Below are positions 1-6,871 of a stretch of 23,433 nucleotides of DNA, in pieces. The stretch lies in assembly GCA_035689185.1 (NCBI GenBank), contig DASSLY010000125.1, forward strand, positions 1 through 23,433. Direction: 5' to 3'. This DNA is from DASSLY01 sp035689185 (lineage in GTDB: Bacteria; Actinomycetota; Actinomycetes; Actinomycetales; Dermatophilaceae). A model generated the notes under the pieces. That model saw only the letters and a list, made by a program, of their open reading frames with translations. It made no database searches and was not told the origin of the DNA. The translations under genes were made by a program, and so were the position numbers. The first letter of the stretch is position 1, and every line of letters starts with the position of its first letter.

Positions 1-921
1 GACCTGCTCCACCTCACCCCCGGCCCCGGCGACGCCACCAGCGGCGACGTCCGGCCCGTCGTCCGGCGTGTCCTGGGCATCGGCTACGTGGCCGCGCGAA
101 CCGCCATGGCCCAGCTGCCCATCCAGCACACCGACCGGCCCCGGGCCGTCGCCGCCTACACCCTCGACCACCTCGACACCTGGCCCGACGACACGCCGGG
201 CCTTCGGCTGTGGAGCCCGGGATCGCTGGCGCCCACCGCGGCCCCTGCCACACCCACCGAACACCTCGAAGCCGCGGTCGCGGCCTGGTTATACGCCGCG
301 ACCGCCGAGCTACGCCGCCCCGTGCCCAGCAGCGACACCATCCGCAACATCCCCGCCCAGACCCTGCACCTGCACGCCGCCACCGCCGCCATCCACGGCA
401 CCCCCCCGGCGACCACGGACGCCGCGACCGCCCTGGTCGCCGCCGGCCGCCACTGGCAACGTGCCACCACTCTGACCCGACCCGCACACGCCTACCTCGT
501 CGCCGCCGCGAACCTGTACGACGCGCTCAACCAGACCATTCAAACCGCCGCCCATCTCGCCGACACCGGTCCCCTTCCTGACCAGCACCGAATCGAGCGG
601 GTCCTGGACCACGGGATGCGCGGCGCGCAGCGACTGCTCGACCAGAGCGTGGTCGTCGCCACCCGGCTGCACCACGGCCAGGCCCTGTTCGTCAACGCCC
701 GCCAGGTCGCCCCCGCCATCGACCGCCTCGACGCCCGGATCAAGGGACGGCTCGTCCCCCTCGTTCGCGACGAGACCCGACTCGTCGTCGAAGTGACCAT
801 CCGCGCGGCGCACGTCAACAGACTGGCCTTGCAGACCGGCCCGCACACGCCCGCAACGCTGCCCCCGCAACGCGATTGGGGCGTTATTCAGGACCGCGAC
901 CGGGCCCTGACAAGGCGATGA
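1..921 (+). CDS. Hypothetical protein of the integrated element, 5' end outside window
   Basis: The reading frame is open from the first base of the window and stops with TGA at 919-921, so 306 residues are visible and the true start lies upstream. I do not recognise the family. The visible protein is Ala/Thr/Arg/His-rich and looks mostly helical, with no signal peptide, no convincing membrane segment and no catalytic motif that I can name. Its C-terminal half (after about residue 190) is rich in Arg and acidic residues and has long amphipathic stretches, which would suit a cytoplasmic structural or nucleic-acid-associated protein, but that is a guess. It lies 79 nt upstream of the excisionase-like gene on the same strand, so it is probably cargo or a replication/transfer-associated gene of the mobile element. 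An ATG at 88 is an internal alternative start but discards good upstream coding sequence. Confidence 0.6.
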   Translation, partial: DLLHLTPGPGDATSGDVRPVVRRVLGIGYVAARTAMAQLPIQHTDRPRAVAAYTLDHLDTWPDDTPGLRLWSPGSLAPTAAPATPTEHLEAAVAAWLYAATAELRRPVPSSDTIRNIPAQTLHLHAATAAIHGTPPATTDAATALVAAGRHWQRATTLTRPAHAYLVAAANLYDALNQTIQTAAHLADTGPLPDQHRIERVLDHGMRGAQRLLDQSVVVATRLHHGQALFVNARQVAPAIDRLDARIKGRLVPLVRDETRLVVEVTIRAAHVNRLALQTGPHTPATLPPQRDWGVIQDRDRALTRR

Positions 922-1000
922 CCGCGGCCACGCCAGTCGCTGTGATGGTGTCCCCCGGACGCCGTTTGCCACACCAGTAGCACACATCCGGAGGCCGACC

Positions 1001-1201
1001 ATGGGTCAACGAAGCGCCGTGCGCGCCAACCACATGACCGTCGCGGACATCTGCGCCGAGCTCGGCGTCGCCCGCTCCACCTTCTACGACTGGCGCGCCG
1101 CCAAGAAGGCACCCCGCTGCCTCAAACTGCCCAACGGCGACCTCCGCATCCGCCGCGCCGACTTCGACCAGTGGCTCGCCTCCCTGGAGCAATCCGCTTG
1201 A
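1001..1201 (+). CDS. Excisionase-like helix-turn-helix DNA-binding protein
   Basis: A 66-residue protein with a MerR/excisionase-type winged helix. Residues about 12-30 contain MTVADICAELGVARSTFYDW, a typical helix-turn-helix, followed by a basic wing (RAAKKAPRCLKL) and the segment GDLRIRRADFDQWLA, the usual end of helix_turn_helix_17/excisionase domains. Such proteins sit directly in front of the integrase in actinomycete integrative elements and direct excision by bending the att site. The ATG is preceded by GGAGG at 990-994 with 6-nt spacing, a strong ribosome binding site. The stop codon overlaps the proposed TTG start of the integrase (TTGA at 1198-1201), so the two are probably co-translated. 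It could instead act as a transcriptional regulator of the element; the position next to int makes excision control the better reading. Confidence 0.8.
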   Translation: MGQRSAVRANHMTVADICAELGVARSTFYDWRAAKKAPRCLKLPNGDLRIRRADFDQWLASLEQSA

Positions 1202-2613
1202 GCCATGAGCAGGCTGGTCCCCGGGACGTCCGGGTTTGGGGCATCCGCAAGTACGCCGGGCGGCGAGGCGCCACCTACAACGTCCGCTGGCGTGTTGGTG
1301 CGAACGCCCACAGCCGCACCCTCAGCACCCGCAAGCTCGCGGAGGCCTTCCACGCGTCCCTCATCACGGCATCGAGGGGTGGTGAGCCCTTCAACTGGCA
1401 GACCGGTATGCCGCGTTCGCAGGAGGAGCGAGCCGCTCCGCACACGTGGCTCGCGGTCGCCACTGCCTTCATGGACATGAAGTGGCCACATGCTTCCCCT
1501 CGGCACCGGAAGGGTCTGGCCGAAGCCCTCACTCAGGCCTCGCTGCTGCTCACTCGCCCCGGCGGCGATCCGCCGGCCCCCGACGAACTTCGCCGAGCGC
1601 TGTACCAGTGGGCGTTCAACACGGCTGCGCGCGCGGGCCCCCTAGACACGGCAGCCCCGCCCGATGCCTTGGCACAGCCGATCGGCTGGATCAAGCGACG
1701 CTCGCTGCCCGTCACGGCGCTGACCGAACCCACAACGCTGCGAGGCGTTTTGGCGGGCCTGGCCACCCGCCAAGACGGGCGCCCGGCAGCCGCGGCCACC
1801 ACCGCCCGCAAGCGCTCCGCGCTGTTCAGCGTGCTGGACTTCGCCGTCGAGCAGGGCCACCTGACCAAAAACCCGATGGAACAGCTGCGGGTAAGGACAC
1901 CGCGCCAGCTCACCACCGTCGACGAACGCACCGTCGTCAACCGTCGCCAAGCGGTAGCGCTACTTGAGGCCGTGGCCGCCGCCTACCCCGAGCTCGAAGC
2001 CTTCTTCGCCTGCATCTACTACGCCGCCCTGCGCCCCGGTGAGGTCAGGCACCTGCGGCGGACCGACTGCGACCTGCCCACGGCCGGCTGGGGAACCCTC
2101 ACACTGACCGGATCCACCCAAAACGCCGGGTCTTCCTGGTCCGACTCGGGACGAGTCGACGACGACCGTGCGCTCAAACACCGCGCCGCGGCTGACTACC
2201 GCAAGGTCCCCGCTCACCCCGACCTGGTGGCAATTCTCCGGGCCCACCTGCGCCGGTACGACTGCGGCCCCGACGGCCGGCTATTCGTCACGCGCACCGG
2301 TCCGATGGGCCGACCCCTGCCCGCTCCGTTCAGCCGGCCGGTCTCGATGAACACCGTCTACCGAGCATGGGGCATGGCCCGCCGTGCGGCCCTCACCGAC
2401 GATGTGTACGCAGGCCCGTTGGCCCGTCGTCCCTACGACCTGCGGCACGCATGCGTGTCCACCTGGCTCAATGCCGGAGTGCCCGCCACTCAGGTCGCGG
2501 AGTGGGCCGGCCACAGCGTCAACGTCCTTCTGCGCGTCTACGCCAAGGTCGTGTCCGGTCAGGAGGACCTGGCCAAGCGCAAGATCGAACAGGCGCTGGA
2601 GAGCCAGGCCTGA
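1198..2613 (+). CDS. int: Tyrosine recombinase (site-specific integrase) of an integrative element
   Basis: Catalyses integration and excision of the element at the neighbouring tRNA-Tyr. I chose TTG at 1198 (471 aa): it overlaps the excisionase stop as TTGA and has GGAG at 1186-1189 with 8-nt spacing. The GTG at 1171 (480 aa) lies inside the excisionase gene. The N-terminal part is an arm-binding-like domain (VRVWGIRKYAGRRGATYNVRW) followed by a SAM-like core-binding region. The catalytic domain shows the first Arg in YAALRPGEVRHL (about residue 279), box II as YDLRH with Arg about 416 (Tyr replaces the common first His, as in many actinobacterial integrases), His in WAGHS (about 439) and the nucleophile Tyr in RVYAKV (about 448). 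Full length with no frameshift, so probably active. A terminator hairpin follows, then the tRNA 159 nt downstream. Confidence 0.92.
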   Translation: MSHEQAGPRDVRVWGIRKYAGRRGATYNVRWRVGANAHSRTLSTRKLAEAFHASLITASRGGEPFNWQTGMPRSQEERAAPHTWLAVATAFMDMKWPHASPRHRKGLAEALTQASLLLTRPGGDPPAPDELRRALYQWAFNTAARAGPLDTAAPPDALAQPIGWIKRRSLPVTALTEPTTLRGVLAGLATRQDGRPAAAATTARKRSALFSVLDFAVEQGHLTKNPMEQLRVRTPRQLTTVDERTVVNRRQAVALLEAVAAAYPELEAFFACIYYAALRPGEVRHLRRTDCDLPTAGWGTLTLTGSTQNAGSSWSDSGRVDDDRALKHRAAADYRKVPAHPDLVAILRAHLRRYDCGPDGRLFVTRTGPMGRPLPAPFSRPVSMNTVYRAWGMARRAALTDDVYAGPLARRPYDLRHACVSTWLNAGVPATQVAEWAGHSVNVLLRVYAKVVSGQEDLAKRKIEQALESQA

Positions 2614-2724
2614 GCCGGATCACCGACGCCGACAGCCTCCCGTCGAGCGCCAAACTTTTCCACGCATTTGCCACAGACGCCCGTAGACGGCCGGTTCCAG
2701 CCGGTAACGACCGGACAGGGCACG

Positions 2725-2765
2725 AGGGCCTCCGACACGCGTTTCCGCTGGTCAGAGGCCCTTTT
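2725..2765 (+). terminator. Rho-independent terminator after the integrase
   Basis: AGGGCCTC at 2725-2732 pairs perfectly with GAGGCCCT at 2755-2762 (8 bp, about 22-nt loop), followed by TTT to 2765. The T tract follows only on the plus strand, so it terminates integrase transcription before it can run antisense through the tRNA gene. Confidence 0.65.
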
Positions 2766-2771
2766 CGCTGG

Positions 2772-2832
2772 TGGTGGCAGGTGAAGGATTCGAACCTTCG
2801 TAGCTTTCGCGACGGATTTACAGTCCGCTCCC
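2772..2832. other. Probable attachment site of the element (3' half of tRNA-Tyr)
   Basis: The int-proximal end of the element abuts the 3' end of the tRNA gene. Actinomycete elements of this type (for example pSAM2, SLP1) recombine at an att core covering the 3' part of a tRNA gene, and SLP1 uses a tRNA-Tyr. The exact core cannot be delimited because the second att copy, at the far end of the element, lies outside the window. The range given covers the 3' end to the anticodon arm and is an inference. Confidence 0.45.
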
Positions 2833-2855
2833 ATTGGCCGCTCGGGCAACCTGCC
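2772..2855 (-). tRNA. tRNA-Tyr (anticodon GTA), CCA encoded
   Basis: On the minus strand the acceptor strand GGCAGGT (from 2855) pairs with ACCTGCC at 2782-2776, followed by discriminator A (2775) and an encoded CCA (2774-2772). The anticodon arm is GGACTGTAAATCC with anticodon GTA. The T arm GAAGGTTCGAATCCTTC is canonical, and between it and the anticodon arm is a long variable arm, as expected for a bacterial tRNA-Tyr. Total length is 84 nt. The gene appears intact even though it forms the border of the integrated element, meaning the element restores the 3' end it interrupts. Confidence 0.95.
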
Positions 2856-2886
2856 GTGCGCCGCCCCGCAGGGCGTCGCGGCAGTG

Positions 2887-2917
2887 AGGATAGCAAGCCA
2901 TAGCGGAGCCAGGACAA
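2887..2917 (-). promoter_or_regulatory. Possible tRNA-Tyr promoter
   Basis: On the minus strand, TTGTCC (2917-2912) and TATCCT (2892-2887) are separated by 19 nt and lie about 31 nt upstream of the mature tRNA 5' end. The spacing is slightly long for a housekeeping sigma promoter, so this is tentative. Confidence 0.35.
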
Positions 2918-2928
2918 CCACAGTGCCG

Positions 2929-3276
2929 CTACAGGTCCAGGTGCAGCCGCAGCGCGTCGTCGACCTGGTGCAGCAGGGCAGGCGTGAGCGCTCCGACCGC
3001 GGGCCCGACCCGTTCGACCGCAACCGAGCGGACCTGCTCCGCCTGGGCCTTCGAGTCCAGCCGGAGGCCAGTCTCGACAGCCGGAAGCAACGCTTGAAAC
3101 GGGTAGACCCGACCAACATTGCTCGTCACCGGGACCACCGTGACAACGCCTCGACCGAGTCGGGCGGCCAATGCGTTGGCCCGGTCGTTGCTGACCACGA
3201 CGGCGGGCCGTCGCTTCGCCGCCTCACCGCCCCGGGCCGGGTCGAAGTCGGTGAGCCGGACCTCACCGCGGCGCAT
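2929..3276 (-). CDS. MazF/PemK-family endoribonuclease toxin
   Basis: A 115-residue protein from the ATG at 3276 (starts further upstream would run into the antitoxin gene). It has the MazF/PemK fold signature in order: N-terminal MRRGEVRLTDFDP, then RRPAVVVSND (strand with the conserved Arg-Pro), VVTVVPVTSN, and the C-terminal QAEQVRSV followed by a helix. MazF toxins cut single-stranded mRNA at short motifs and arrest growth. Its start overlaps the 3' end of the antitoxin gene by 14 nt, the usual translational coupling in these modules. There is no frameshift and length is normal for the family, so it is likely active. It lies just beyond the tRNA-Tyr that borders the integrated element, so whether it belongs to the chromosome or to an older insertion cannot be told from this window. 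Confidence 0.88.
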   Translation of the reverse strand: MRRGEVRLTDFDPARGGEAAKRRPAVVVSNDRANALAARLGRGVVTVVPVTSNVGRVYPFQALLPAVETGLRLDSKAQAEQVRSVAVERVGPAVGALTPALLHQVDDALRLHLDL

Positions 3277-3490
3277 CGAGCCCGTCCGCCGCCGTGGCCT
3301 CCCAGAGGTCGGCGTCGCTGGAGTCTTGCCACTCACGCCACGCCGCCTCGTAGTCGCCCTCGAGATCGGGGTGCCGCAGCATGCGGACCGCCCGCTGGAC
3401 ACCTGCCGACCGGGACCGGAGCCTGGTCTCCCGCACGTACTCGTCGAGGATGGCCAAGTCCTCCTCGGCCAGGCTCACGCTGATCTTCAT
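3263..3490 (-). CDS. MazE-like ribbon-helix-helix antitoxin
   Basis: A 75-residue protein starting MKISVSLAEEDLAILDEYV, typical of the N-terminal strand and first helix of ribbon-helix-helix (CopG/Arc type) antitoxins. The acidic C-terminal half (DYEAAWREWQDSSDADLWEA) is the usual flexible toxin-binding tail. It should neutralise the MazF encoded immediately downstream and autorepress the operon. An obvious operator-like repeat lies just upstream (3500-3522). There is no good Shine-Dalgarno; a TAGCAT -10-like box ends 6 nt before the ATG, so the mRNA may be leaderless. The stop lies 14 nt inside mazF. A MazE/ParD-type identity is inferred from the fold and partner, not from a characterised orthologue. 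Confidence 0.85.
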   Translation of the reverse strand: MKISVSLAEEDLAILDEYVRETRLRSRSAGVQRAVRMLRHPDLEGDYEAAWREWQDSSDADLWEATAADGLDAPR

Positions 3491-3496
3491 ACCTTG

Positions 3497-3522
3497 ATGC
3501 TACCCAGTTCCTACCCAGGTAG
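3497..3522 (-). promoter_or_regulatory. mazEF promoter/operator
   Basis: Two CTACCCAG copies at 3500-3507 and 3511-3518 are spaced 11 bp start to start, one helical turn, and the second extends into the palindrome CTACC-CA-GGTAG (3511-3522). This suits a ribbon-helix-helix repressor. The -10-like TAGCAT (minus strand, 3502-3497) overlaps the first copy and lies 6 nt from the mazE ATG, implying autorepression and a leaderless transcript. Inference from sequence only. Confidence 0.5.
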
Positions 3523-3576
3523 CAGCGCCGAGCGCACGGCATACAGTGCTGGGCGGACCCACGGGAGGAGACACAC

Positions 3577-4074
3577 ATGGCCGACTCGAGTTTCGACGTC
3601 GTGAGCAAGGTGGACAAGCAGGAGGTCAGCAACGCGCTGACCCAGGCCCAGAAGGAGATCGCCCAGCGCTACGACTTCAAGGGCGTTGGTGCAAGCATCG
3701 ACTGGAGCGGCGGCGATACCGTGCTGATGAAGGCCAACAGCGCCGACCGGGTGCGCGCCGTGCTCGACGTCTTCCAAACCAAGCTGGTCAAGCGCAACGT
3801 CAGCCTGAAGAGCCTGGACCTGGGCGACGGTGAACCGAAGCCCAGCGGCAAGGAGTACCGGCTGGAGGCCGCGCTGAAGGACGGCATCAGCAGCGAGAAC
3901 GCGAAGAAGATCGCCAAGCTCATCCGCGACGACTTCGGCAAGACCGTCAAGCCGCTGATCCAGGGCGACGAGCTGCGGGTGACCAGCAAGTCCAAGGACG
4001 ACCTGCAGGCGGTCATGGCGATGCTGCGGCAGGCCGACCTGGACGTCGCGCTCCAGTTCACCAACTACCGCTAG
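3577..4074 (+). CDS. yajQ: YajQ family nucleotide-binding protein
   Basis: A 165-residue cytoplasmic protein matching YajQ (UPF0234/DUF520) along its whole length: SSFDVVSKVDKQEVSNALTQ at the N terminus, the IAQRYDFKG block, GKEYRLEAALKDGISSENAKKIAKLI in the middle and VTSKSKDDLQAVMAMLR near the C terminus. The fold is two ferredoxin-like domains. Some proteobacterial members bind cyclic di-GMP and modulate transcription factors; in actinobacteria the role is unproven. The ATG has a strong ribosome binding site, GGAGGAG at 3564-3570, 6 nt upstream. It is divergent from mazEF across an 86-nt gap containing TACAGT (3542-3547), a possible -10. It is a single-gene unit. Confidence 0.95.
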   Translation: MADSSFDVVSKVDKQEVSNALTQAQKEIAQRYDFKGVGASIDWSGGDTVLMKANSADRVRAVLDVFQTKLVKRNVSLKSLDLGDGEPKPSGKEYRLEAALKDGISSENAKKIAKLIRDDFGKTVKPLIQGDELRVTSKSKDDLQAVMAMLRQADLDVALQFTNYR

Positions 4075-4200
4075 CAACCAGGCGCCGCAACCCGGTCCGG
4101 CCGGGCAGGACCGAGGCGGCCGGCAGCCGCAGCCAACGGGTCAGGGCCGCCCCGAAGCCGATGCCCTGCCCTCACGCTGGGCGGCTAAGCACTCGCGGCG

Positions 4201-5247
4201 TCAGCGGGCGGAGGTCCTGGACTTCGGCTTCTTCCCCGCGGTGCGAAGCGAGCCGAGCCGGCCCAGCGCGTCGAACCAGAACGGCGCGCCGAACGAGGCC
4301 GCGAACCCGGTGACCCCGAAGCCCAGCACCTTCAGCGCCCGTCCGGTCAGGTCGGCCGGCCACACACCGTCGCCCCAACCGACCGGCAGGCCGGAGTTCA
4401 TCTTGAGGTCGCTGAGCTCCGTGGTCACGCAGTCCCGGGTCTGGGAGTAGCCCTCGTCCTGCGGGCAGATGTTCCCGCTGGACGCCGCGGCGACCACGGC
4501 CGACCTCAGCGGAGCGTCCACGTACAGGTCTTGGGCGATGGCGAGCGCGTCCACGTTGAGGATCCCCGCGACCCCGAGCCCGACCACGATGGCCCAGCGT
4601 TTCGCCCACCGCTTGTACGCGCCGGACACCCGGTCCATCTGCGCGTCATACCAGGCTTCCAGGTCGGCCGTGAACCGCTGGATGTCAGCGCCGGCCGTGC
4701 GAAGCATCGACAACAACGGCTGCTTCAGCGGGCTGTCCTCCATGGTGGTCACCAGCGCGGTCAGTTCGGTCGTCGTGCTCTGGCCGTCCGCTCCGGGGAC
4801 GGCCAGGTCGAGCACCGCCCTGGCGAAGGTGGCCGCCGGCAGGTAGGACGGGTTCCGGGTGACCTGCAACGTGCCGGCCCCGGTCAGCCGGGTCTGCTTG
4901 AGCGGCACGACGAGCGGGTGCCCCATCAGCCGCTGGCTGAGCGGCACGCCGATCGGCGGGCTCACGGCGTGCAGACCGGCGGTCAATGCATCGGTATGCA
5001 GCCGCCGTTCGCCGGCCGCCACGGTCGGCCGCAACCGCAACGCGTCGGCGAGCCTGCTGGCCCGCCCGGGGTCCGCGGCGGTCTGTTGCTGGTCGAGCAG
5101 CTCGCGCAGTCCGCGCAGCAGGAACTTGGCGCGCTTCTTCGTCAGATTGGCGATCCCCTCCACCGCGGCGGTGCAGATCAGAGCGGTGAGGAAGAACACG
5201 AACGCCAACCCGATGGCCGTGTCCAGCACGGCGTTGTCCTGCAGCAT
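4201..5247 (-). CDS. Uncharacterised integral membrane protein
   Basis: A 348-residue protein starting at the ATG 5247, which has AGGAGG 5 nt upstream. The N terminus (residues about 7-30, TAIGLAFVFFLTALICTAAVEGI) is a membrane segment followed by a basic stretch (TKKRAKFLLRGLRELLD). A second hydrophobic segment (about 214-237, WAIVVGLGVAGILNVDAL) and a third near the C terminus (about 305-325, VTGFAASFGAPFWFDALGRL) flank a predicted extracytoplasmic region with two Cys (in SGNICPQDEGY and TRDCVTTE) that could form a disulfide. It ends in a basic tail (KKPKSRTSAR). The motifs AIGL-F-AVEGI at the start and SLGAPFWFD-like at the end recur in a widespread uncharacterised bacterial membrane family that I recognise by pattern only. 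No function is proposed. It stands alone, downstream of the pepN remnant. Confidence 0.8.
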   Translation of the reverse strand: MLQDNAVLDTAIGLAFVFFLTALICTAAVEGIANLTKKRAKFLLRGLRELLDQQQTAADPGRASRLADALRLRPTVAAGERRLHTDALTAGLHAVSPPIGVPLSQRLMGHPLVVPLKQTRLTGAGTLQVTRNPSYLPAATFARAVLDLAVPGADGQSTTTELTALVTTMEDSPLKQPLLSMLRTAGADIQRFTADLEAWYDAQMDRVSGAYKRWAKRWAIVVGLGVAGILNVDALAIAQDLYVDAPLRSAVVAAASSGNICPQDEGYSQTRDCVTTELSDLKMNSGLPVGWGDGVWPADLTGRALKVLGFGVTGFAASFGAPFWFDALGRLGSLRTAGKKPKSRTSAR

Positions 5248-5294
5248 GAGACCTCCTCGCCACTACCGAGGCTGACGACCCTGCAGTTGATACC

Positions 5295-5783
5295 TCACCG
5301 TGGCGCGTCCCGCACCAGCGACCGCAGCGCGTCGGCCAGGACCGCGCCCGGTCGCCGATCCACCGGCGCACCGCCGGGCTCGGGTTGTCGCGCCCCGGGT
5401 CCGGCCGGACAGCGCCGACGTCTCGGGAACGACACAGACCGACGCGTATGCCGCCGCCGCCACCCGGCCCGCTCATCCTCACCGATCCGAGCGGCCAGGG
5501 CGGGAATGTCGGTGAAGTAGCGGCCTCGACCGTCACGACGCTGCCGGCGGCCAGCCCGGGGACGCGGGGCCCGCCCGTCCCGCAGCGACGCCGGGTCGAG
5601 CGGCGCGCCGTTCAGCGTGACGGAGCCCAGCCGCGACTGCACGGCGTCGAGAAGGTGGACGCGCCCGGCTCATGGCAGCCGAACCAGGCCGTAACCCGCG
5701 GTCCAGGTCTCGCGCCAGGTCGTAGCCGTCGACCCGCGCCAGCCCGGCGCGCCGTAGCGCGTCGCGCGGGTCAGGCTGGCCAT
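5295..5783 (-). pseudogene. Decayed, internally deleted aminopeptidase N remnant
   Basis: No single frame is open, but successive frames give a coherent string resembling the two ends of actinobacterial PepN. From the ATG at 5783: MASLTR, then after a shift DALRRAGLARVDGYDLARDLDRG (cf. the PepN N-terminal LTRDEA...VDGYD). Then VHLLDAVQSRLGSVTLNGAPLD (5660s-5580s), then GLAAGSVVTVEA in a third frame. The match then jumps to what looks like the C terminus: RYFTDIPALAAR, then YASVCVVPETSALS, then RRWIGDRARS and LADALRSLVRDAPR ending in TGA at 5295 (cf. the VV-PET...RRL...ARALRA end of PepN). At least five frameshifts are needed, and the whole catalytic core (GAMEN and HEXXH regions) is missing. 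The family assignment is from memory of PepN ends, so moderate confidence; the decayed nature is clear from the frame switching. Confidence 0.55.
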
Positions 5784-5830
5784 CCGCCCACGATCCCACC
5801 GGTGTGCCGTCTGGCGACCGGCGGAAAAAC

Positions 5831-6703
5831 TCAGCGCTGGCCGTACCCCGAAGCCATCGCCTGCAGCCGCGAGATGCGGTCGGCCATGGGCGGGTGGGTG
5901 GCGAACAGCCGGGACACGTCTTGGGCGCGGAACGGGTTGGCGATCATCATGTGGCTGGCGTTGACCAGGTTCGGCTGCGGTGCGAGGGGGGCCCGCGCCA
6001 CACCGAGCTCAAGCTTGCGCAGCGCCGACGCCAGCGCGATGGGGTCGCCGGTGAGGCGGGCGCCGTCCTCGTCCGCGTCATACTCGCGCGTCCGGGAGAT
6101 GGACAGCTGAATCATGGTGGCCGCGACCGGGGCGAGGAAGGCCATCGCCAGCAGCGCCAGCGGGTTGGGCCGGTCCTCCTCGGAGCCTCCGCCGAACGCC
6201 CCGAAGAACATGAGCATCTGGGCCACCGAGGTGATGACCCCGGCGATCGCCGCGGCGACCGAGGAGGTGAGGATGTCGCGGTTGTACACGTGCACCAGCT
6301 CGTGCCCGAGCACCCCGCGCAACTCGCGTTCGTTGAGCAGCCCCAGGATTCCCTCCGTGCAGCACACAGCCGCGTTGCTCGGGTTGCGGCCGGTGGCGAA
6401 GGCGTTCGGCGCCTGGGTGGGGGACACGAACAGCCGGGGCATCGGCTTGCCCGCAGCGGTCGACAGTTCGCGGACGATCCGGTACATGGCGGGGGCCTGC
6501 GCCTCGCTCACCGGGTAGGCGTGCATGGCCCGGATCGCGATCTTGTCACTGTTCCAGTACCCGTAGAACGTCATGCCGACGCCGATGAGGCCGAACAGCC
6601 AGATGTAGCGGCCGCCGCCGATGACCGACCCGAGGCCGAGCAGGACCGCGAAGATGGCGCCGAAGAGCAGCGTCGTCTTCAGCCCGTTGTAGTGCTTGTG
6701 CAT
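5831..6703 (-). CDS. htpX: Membrane zinc metalloprotease HtpX (M48B)
   Basis: A 290-residue M48 family protease that degrades misfolded membrane proteins. Two N-terminal membrane segments (about 10-30 and 32-50) precede the catalytic domain. The zinc motif is HELVH (134-138) in VLGHELVHVYNRDIL, and the third ligand Glu is in SRTREYDAD (about 207). Two more hydrophobic segments lie between them (about 146-170 and 183-203). The C terminus carries the conserved LFATHPPMADRISRL block. Length is normal for HtpX. The ATG at 6703 is immediately preceded by an ECF-type promoter-like element (GGAAC-N18-GTT, 6738-6713), which would give a leaderless or nearly leaderless mRNA, consistent with envelope-stress control. 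It lies downstream of the nuo operon on the same strand, separated by 168 nt of tandem repeat. Confidence 0.95.
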   Translation of the reverse strand: MHKHYNGLKTTLLFGAIFAVLLGLGSVIGGGRYIWLFGLIGVGMTFYGYWNSDKIAIRAMHAYPVSEAQAPAMYRIVRELSTAAGKPMPRLFVSPTQAPNAFATGRNPSNAAVCCTEGILGLLNERELRGVLGHELVHVYNRDILTSSVAAAIAGVITSVAQMLMFFGAFGGGSEEDRPNPLALLAMAFLAPVAATMIQLSISRTREYDADEDGARLTGDPIALASALRKLELGVARAPLAPQPNLVNASHMMIANPFRAQDVSRLFATHPPMADRISRLQAMASGYGQR

Positions 6704-6712
6704 GTCCGTTCC

Positions 6713-6738
6713 AACGCCGGTCCGTCGACCTGTGTTCC
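6713..6738 (-). promoter_or_regulatory. ECF sigma-type promoter of htpX
   Basis: On the minus strand GGAAC (6738-6734) and GTT (6715-6713) are separated by exactly 18 nt, the pattern of SigE/SigH/SigR-like stress promoters in actinobacteria. The GTT ends 9 nt before the ATG at 6703, so transcription would start at or just before the start codon. htpX being under envelope-stress sigma control is known in mycobacteria; application here is inference. Confidence 0.55.
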
Positions 6739-6861
6739 TGAGAGTTCGCTGTGAGCGCCCGCCCCGGTGACCCGGGGGAACAGCCGGTCCGTCGACCTGT
6801 GTTCCTGAGAGTTCGCTGTGAGCTCTCGCTCGGGTGACCCGGGAGAGCAGCCGGTCCGTCG
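6716..6861. repeat. 67-bp tandem direct repeat upstream of htpX (2.2 copies)
   Basis: Copy 1 spans 6716-6782, copy 2 spans 6783-6849 and a partial third copy begins at 6850 (GCCGGTCCGTCG), each exactly 67 bp apart. The first 41 bp of copies 1 and 2 are identical; the remaining 26 bp differ at several positions but keep a CGGGTGACCCG-like small hairpin core. Each copy contains the GGAAC box used in the htpX promoter, but only copy 1 places GTT exactly 18 nt away (copy 2 has 19). The block fills most of the gap between nuoN and htpX and has no coding capacity. Confidence 0.85.
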
Positions 6862-6871
6862 GCCGGCCGGG

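Noticed and set aside
4075..4200. Possible terminator or small gene after yajQ
   Set aside because: GC-rich with no clear stem plus T tract and no supported ORF.
5385..6754. Plus-strand open frames opposite the pepN remnant and htpX
   Set aside because: No domain resemblance, Arg/Pro-rich, and no ribosome binding site.
6716..6861. CRISPR or insertion sequence ends
   Set aside because: Direct tandem units without spacers, no inverted terminal repeats and no transposase.
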